This document shows positions 6,259 to 8,559 of a stretch of 8,559 nt of DNA, one piece after another (within the stretch, counting starts at the first letter, position 1; every line of letters starts with the position of its first letter). The notes below the pieces were generated by a model that was not told the origin of the DNA, made no database searches, and saw only the letters and a program-made list of their open reading frames with translations. The stretch is from Chloroflexota bacterium (GTDB lineage Bacteria; Chloroflexota; Anaerolineae; J036; Brachytrichaceae), in the NCBI GenBank assembly GCA_021813225.1, contig JAKALH010000102.1:1-8559 (forward strand), in the 5' to 3' direction. The position numbers were made by a program, and so were the translations under genes.

Positions 6259-6315
6259 CCGATGGCGGTATAGTAATGGCAACCATCCGGCAGCACTTGT
6301 CATTTTCGCGGATGG
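6259..6315. promoter_or_regulatory. Possible AraC-regulator sites in the divergent intergenic region
   Basis: The 117-bp gap between the dioxygenase and AraC genes holds three copies of a CCGATGG-like element: CCGATGG (6259-6265), CCATCCG (inverted, 6283-6289) and CGGATGG (6309-6315). The last two form a perfect 7-bp inverted pair separated by 19 bases, and the two direct copies are 50 bases apart. On the minus strand a TATACC (6272-6267) could be a -10 with no proper -35, with the middle element close upstream. This fits an activator-dependent promoter. All of it is pattern-based and unproven. Confidence 0.3.
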
Positions 6316-6343
6316 ATTTGATGTTTTCACGGCAACGCGGAGC

Positions 6344-7273
6344 ATGGCGGCGCACACACCAACCCAGGCCACCCGGGAACTGTTCAGTTCGTACCGCGCG
6401 CGCCGCTGGCGCGCCGATCTTCCGCTGGCGGCGCTGCACCAGTGGTACGAGAACGGGCGCGACACGGGCGCCTGGCAACACGTCGACTTTTACGCGCTGT
6501 ACGTCATCCGCGGCGGGCGCGGCATTCACGTCATCAACGAGCACCCTTACCCCATCCGGCGCGGCGATGTGTACATGACGCCGCCCGGCTCCACGCACAG
6601 CTACCGCGATTACCGGCAGTTGGAAGCCGAGGTATTCTGCTTCCAGGCGCCGCTGTTCACCGACGGCGAGCTGGACGCGCTGGGGGCGCTGGCCGGCTTC
6701 CGCGACATGTTCATCCGCGGCGCAGGGCGGCGCAAAGGCGCGGCGCGCGATGTGCGCATGCACCTGTCCGCGCCGCAATACCACGATGTGGAGCGCATGG
6801 TCGAGGATGTGCTGGATGAGATGCGCCGCGACGAGGCGATTTCCCCGGCGGTCGTGCGCGGGCTGCTCTTCCGCCTGCTGGTGTACCTGGCGCGCGTGCA
6901 CACCCAGCCGCCGGATGCCCCGGCTGCCGGCGACGGCAATTCGCCGGCGGGCAGCGGCGTGCTGGCCGAGATACTCCACGTGTGCGAGACGCGCTTTGCC
7001 GAAGGCCTGACGGTGCCGCAACTGGCCGCGCTGGTGTTCCTGTCGCCCGGCCATTTCTCCGAGCGTTTTGCGCGCGAGGTGGGCGTGCCGCCCGCCACCT
7101 ACCTGCGACGGCTGCGCCTGGAACACGCGCAGGAGCTGTTGCGCACCACGCCGCTGTCGATCACCGAGATCGCACAGCGCTCCGGCTTCGGCGACTCGGC
7201 GCAGTTGTCGCGCGCCTTCGCGGTCACGCTGGGCATCACCCCGCGCGACTACCGCCGCCGTTTTAAGGTTTGA
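6344..7273 (+). CDS. AraC/RhaS-type transcriptional regulator
   Basis: A 309-residue regulator with an N-terminal cupin-type ligand domain (about 45-105; HVDFYALYVIRGGRGIHV and YPIRRGDVYMTPPG are the usual beta-barrel blocks). After a low-complexity linker (about 187-205, Pro/Ala/Gly) comes a C-terminal double helix-turn-helix of the AraC family. HTH1 lies at about 222-243 (LTVPQLAALVFLSPGHFSE). HTH2 lies at about 272-294 and ends in GITPRDYRRRF (297-307), the hallmark closing motif. The cupin resembles RhaS/RhaR, so a sugar or small polyol is a likely effector. ATG at 6344 has GGAG only 1 base away, a poor site, but no better in-frame start is visible, so expression may be weak. Its position divergent from the dioxygenase suggests it controls that gene and perhaps the catabolic operon. 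Confidence 0.9.
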   Translation: MAAHTPTQATRELFSSYRARRWRADLPLAALHQWYENGRDTGAWQHVDFYALYVIRGGRGIHVINEHPYPIRRGDVYMTPPGSTHSYRDYRQLEAEVFCFQAPLFTDGELDALGALAGFRDMFIRGAGRRKGAARDVRMHLSAPQYHDVERMVEDVLDEMRRDEAISPAVVRGLLFRLLVYLARVHTQPPDAPAAGDGNSPAGSGVLAEILHVCETRFAEGLTVPQLAALVFLSPGHFSERFAREVGVPPATYLRRLRLEHAQELLRTTPLSITEIAQRSGFGDSAQLSRAFAVTLGITPRDYRRRFKV

Positions 7274-7316
7274 CGCCCCCCTGAGCAAAACATGCGCTGG
7301 AATACCATTTTCCCTA

Positions 7317-7345
7317 TTGACAAACGGCCTGCGGCTTGCTACCAT
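7317..7345 (+). promoter_or_regulatory. Sigma70-type promoter of the riboswitch-OsmC transcript
   Basis: A perfect TTGACA (7317-7322) is followed after exactly 17 bases by TACCAT (7340-7345, four of six consensus bases). Transcription should begin near 7352, about 20 bases before the first riboswitch stem. The position immediately ahead of the aptamer and the match in spacing to the prim-pol promoter support it. Confidence 0.7.
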
Positions 7346-7370
7346 CACGCCCATCTTTGAGCGCAACGCG

Positions 7371-7463
<93 letters not shown>

Positions 7464-7474
<11 letters not shown>

Positions 7475-7506
7475 GCGTTAACAGGTTTTGTTAACGCCCT
7501 CTTGTC
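7464..7506 (+). promoter_or_regulatory. Antiterminator of the SAM-I riboswitch
   Basis: The 3' strand of P1, GATGAGAG (7464-7471), can also pair along its whole length with CTCTTGTC (7499-7506), which overlaps the terminator's 5' arm. Two of these pairs are G-U. This outer stem encloses a perfect 8-bp hairpin, GCGTTAAC (7475-7482) with GTTAACGC (7490-7497). P1 and the antiterminator share the same strand, and the antiterminator and terminator share another, so the three are mutually exclusive as in standard S-box attenuation. Confidence 0.7.
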
Positions 7507-7536
7507 GGTCCCGCGGCAAGAGGGCGTTTTGTTTTT
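7493..7536 (+). terminator. Riboswitch-controlled intrinsic terminator
   Basis: A perfect 12-bp stem, AACGCCCTCTTG (7493-7504) with CAAGAGGGCGTT (7517-7528), has a 12-base loop and then TTGTTTTT (7529-7536). Its 5' arm overlaps both arms of the antiterminator, so it forms only when SAM-bound P1 holds the shared strand. It should stop transcription before the cysteine-rich ORF and the OsmC gene. Confidence 0.92.
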
Positions 7537-7566
7537 CGTGTCAGCTAACCGGTTTGAATAGAAGAG

Positions 7567-7632
7567 ATGCCAGTGATGAAAGATCGTATTGTCCGCATGA
7601 TGTCCTGCTGCCAGGCCTGCCTCTGTATATAG
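7567..7632 (+). CDS. Cysteine-rich small ORF, possible leader peptide
   Basis: A 21-codon ORF ending in MSCCQACLCI-stop has four cysteines within seven residues (codons at 7606, 7609, 7618 and 7624) directly before TAG (7630-7632). The ATG at 7567 touches its AGAAGAG. The in-frame ATG at 7576 has that purine-rich site 9 bases upstream and gives an 18-residue form, so it may be the true start. It lies 30 bases after the riboswitch terminator and 182 bases before the OsmC gene, in the same transcript. Poly-cysteine leader peptides are known to act as cysteine-responsive attenuators of sulfur genes in mycobacteria. Here this role is inferred from composition and place only, and a chance ORF is possible. 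Confidence 0.4.
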   Translation: MPVMKDRIVRMMSCCQACLCI

Positions 7633-7751
7633 CGGGAGCCTGCCGCTGCGCCGGCCGGTGACCCGCTCGTTCCCAATTCGTCCCTTTCAATCGCATCTGT
7701 CGTCGCCTGACCAGCCGCATCCGCGCGCCTGGCAGACGTTACGCCATCGAT

Positions 7752-7793
7752 TGCGCGGCGCTCTGCGCTCATGGAGCAGGGGAGCGTTGCGCG
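7752..7793 (+). promoter_or_regulatory. Long GC-rich hairpin just before the OsmC ribosome binding site
   Basis: Bases 7752-7763 can pair with 7782-7793 as a continuous stem of 12 pairs (three of them G-U). The loop holds a nested GCTC-ATG-GAGC hairpin (7767-7777). The stem ends 7 bases before the AGGAG (7801-7805). It has no U-tract, so it is not an intrinsic terminator. It could shape access of ribosomes to the OsmC start or serve as the downstream part of a leader switch. The pairing is seen; the function is inferred. Confidence 0.4.
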
Positions 7794-7814
7794 TGCATTC
7801 AGGAGAGTATGACC

Positions 7815-8378
7815 ATGTCTGTTTCAACAATCGAAATTCAGCAAACCCGCGATGCCGCTGCCTTGACGCTGGCGAATCCCGCCACCGTGCGCGCCATCCA
7901 GGCGCACCTGCGCGAAGTCGGGGAGCGCGGACGGGTGCGTTTCAGCGCCGCTACGCAACTGGTCGGCGGGTATGAGACCGCCATCGACATCCGCAACTTC
8001 CACCAGACCATCGACGAGCCGCCGTCGCTGGGCGGCACCGACCTGGGACCCAACCCGGTCGAAGTGGTGCTCGCAGCCCTGGGGGCGTGCCAGGAAATCG
8101 TCTATGCCACCTACGCCGCGCTGCATGGGGTAACCATCGAGCATCTGGATATCAAGGTCTCCGGCGACCTGGACCCGCGCGGCTTCTTCGGCGTCGCCGA
8201 CCAGCCGGCGGGTTTTGAGAGCATCGTGTACGAGGTGAACCTGAGCAGCCCCAACCCGGCGGAGCAGGTGCGCGCGCTGGTGCAGACCGTCAACCAGCAC
8301 TGCCCGGTGCTGGACATCCTGCAGCGCCCGCTGCCCGTGCAGGCGCGCGTCGCGCTGAACGGCGATCTGCTTGTATAA
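7815..8378 (+). CDS. OsmC-family protein (thiol peroxidase-like)
   Basis: A 187-residue OsmC/Ohr-superfamily protein. The core motif GPNPVEVVLAALGACQEI (78-95) carries C92, and QHCPVLDIL (161-169) carries C163, matching the two-cysteine pair that reduces organic hydroperoxides. E83 fits the conserved helix residue, and the SGDLDPRGFFGV block (116-127) places it with the COG1765-type OsmC proteins, not Ohr. Before the core is a roughly 40-residue helical N terminus. ATG at 7815 lies 9 bases from AGGAG, while ATG at 7809, in the same frame and two codons longer, lies only 3 bases away, so 7815 is preferred but not certain. It is probably cytosolic. It is the only full gene after the SAM-I riboswitch and cysteine-rich ORF, which points to a role in thiol or sulfur metabolism and not just peroxide stress. 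That link is inference. Confidence 0.9.
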   Translation: MSVSTIEIQQTRDAAALTLANPATVRAIQAHLREVGERGRVRFSAATQLVGGYETAIDIRNFHQTIDEPPSLGGTDLGPNPVEVVLAALGACQEIVYATYAALHGVTIEHLDIKVSGDLDPRGFFGVADQPAGFESIVYEVNLSSPNPAEQVRALVQTVNQHCPVLDILQRPLPVQARVALNGDLLV

Positions 8379-8395
8379 ACGCCGAATACCGACCA

Positions 8396-8426
8396 GACCT
8401 GACAGGCCTATGAGACCTGTCAGGTC
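8396..8426. terminator. Bidirectional hairpin between convergent genes
   Basis: GACCTGACAGG (8396-8406) and CCTGTCAGGTC (8416-8426) form a perfect 11-bp stem with a 9-base loop, 17 bases after the OsmC stop and 6 bases from the stop of the convergent YhcH-like gene. There is no clear T-tract on either side, so termination may be weak or factor-assisted. It may instead be a copy of a dispersed palindromic repeat. Confidence 0.5.
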
Positions 8427-8432
8427 GCGGAT

Positions 8433-8559
8433 TTACCCGACGGCAATCTTGACGACAGCCTTCTTCACAGGCGCGGATTCGGCGACGGCCATGCCCGGCA
8501 TGTGCCCGTCATCCGGCCACAGCAGCATGAAGTCGCCGGCCTGCAGCGTCACAAAGTCG
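8433..8559 (-). CDS. YhcH/YjgK/YiaL family protein, C-terminal 41 residues
   Basis: The frame enters from the right edge and stops with TAA at 8435-8433. The visible end contains GDFMLLWPDDGHMPGMA, then APVKKAVVKIAVG. The P-x-D-x-H-x-P metal-site motif followed by V-K-K-x-V-V-K-I is the closing signature of the DUF386 cupin-like family, which includes the sialic acid anomerase-type YhcH and the YiaL proteins of sugar operons. The metal-binding histidine (HMP) is present. The family fits the sugar-catabolism theme of the window, although the gene converges on OsmC and so belongs to a separate unit. The N-terminal part lies outside the window. Confidence 0.8.
   Translation of the reverse strand, partial: DFVTLQAGDFMLLWPDDGHMPGMAVAESAPVKKAVVKIAVG

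Noticed and set aside
6377..6385. GAACTGTTC as a second LexA-type box
   Set aside because: The half-sites are 1 base apart instead of 4 and lie inside the AraC coding sequence.
6227..7366. 379-residue minus-strand ORF opposite the AraC gene
   Set aside because: It is the antisense image of the AraC-family coding region. Its composition is Arg/Ala/His/Gln-rich with no domain, and it would also cover the divergent promoter region.
7631..7667. Hairpin AGCGGG/CCCGCT overlapping the stop of the Cys-rich ORF, considered as a terminator
   Set aside because: The stem is only 6 bp with a poor interior and no T-tract follows, so it cannot be called an intrinsic terminator.
7545..7772. 75-residue minus-strand ORF across the OsmC leader
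   Set aside because: It has no recognisable domain and no clear ribosome binding site, and it overlaps a structured leader explained on the plus strand.

Overview
The window is GC-rich bacterial DNA with tightly packed genes. It looks like Chloroflexota or a similar Gram-positive-type lineage. This rests on a LexA operator of the GAAC-N4-GTTC type, a SAM-I riboswitch that works by transcription termination, strong AGGAGG-type ribosome binding sites, and the gene content (PhyH dioxygenase, AraC regulator, Gfo/Idh oxidoreductase, PPOX protein). The phylum is an inference. No rRNA, tRNA, CRISPR array or transposase was seen.

Left part (1-2334). Reading leftward are a partial unknown gene (1-98) and a bifunctional primase-polymerase (159-1001). 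The primase has a near-consensus sigma70 promoter whose 17-bp spacer is filled by a perfect LexA-type palindrome, so it is probably an SOS gene. Upstream on the same strand is a class I SAM-dependent methyltransferase (1130-1792), possibly coupled to an 8-codon mini-ORF. Divergent from it is a PPOX-family gene that starts normally at 1930. It loses its homologous sequence exactly where the next gene ends (about 2218), so it is a truncated remnant or an assembly junction.

Middle part (2219-7273). This is a catabolic cluster on the minus strand: a PhyH-type Fe(II)/2-oxoglutarate dioxygenase, an IolE-like TIM-barrel protein, a Gfo/Idh/MocA (IolG-like) oxidoreductase and a D-2-hydroxyacid dehydrogenase. 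An AraC/RhaS-type regulator is divergent from the dioxygenase. A strong intrinsic terminator separates the dioxygenase from the other three. The set suggests oxidative breakdown of a sugar, an inositol or a methyl-ether derivative, but the substrate is not known.

Right part (7274-8559). The 541-base gap between the AraC gene and the next annotated full-length gene is an elaborate leader. In order it holds a sigma70 promoter (7317-7345), a SAM-I riboswitch (7371-7474), a competing antiterminator and terminator (7464-7536), a 21-codon ORF ending in a cysteine-rich run (7567-7632), and a long GC-rich hairpin (7752-7793) just before the ribosome binding site. The controlled gene is an OsmC-family protein with two cysteines. 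The likely logic is high SAM giving termination, with a possible second check on cysteine supply through the small ORF. The OsmC gene converges, across an 11-bp-stem hairpin, on the 3' end of a YhcH/YjgK/YiaL-family gene that runs off the window.
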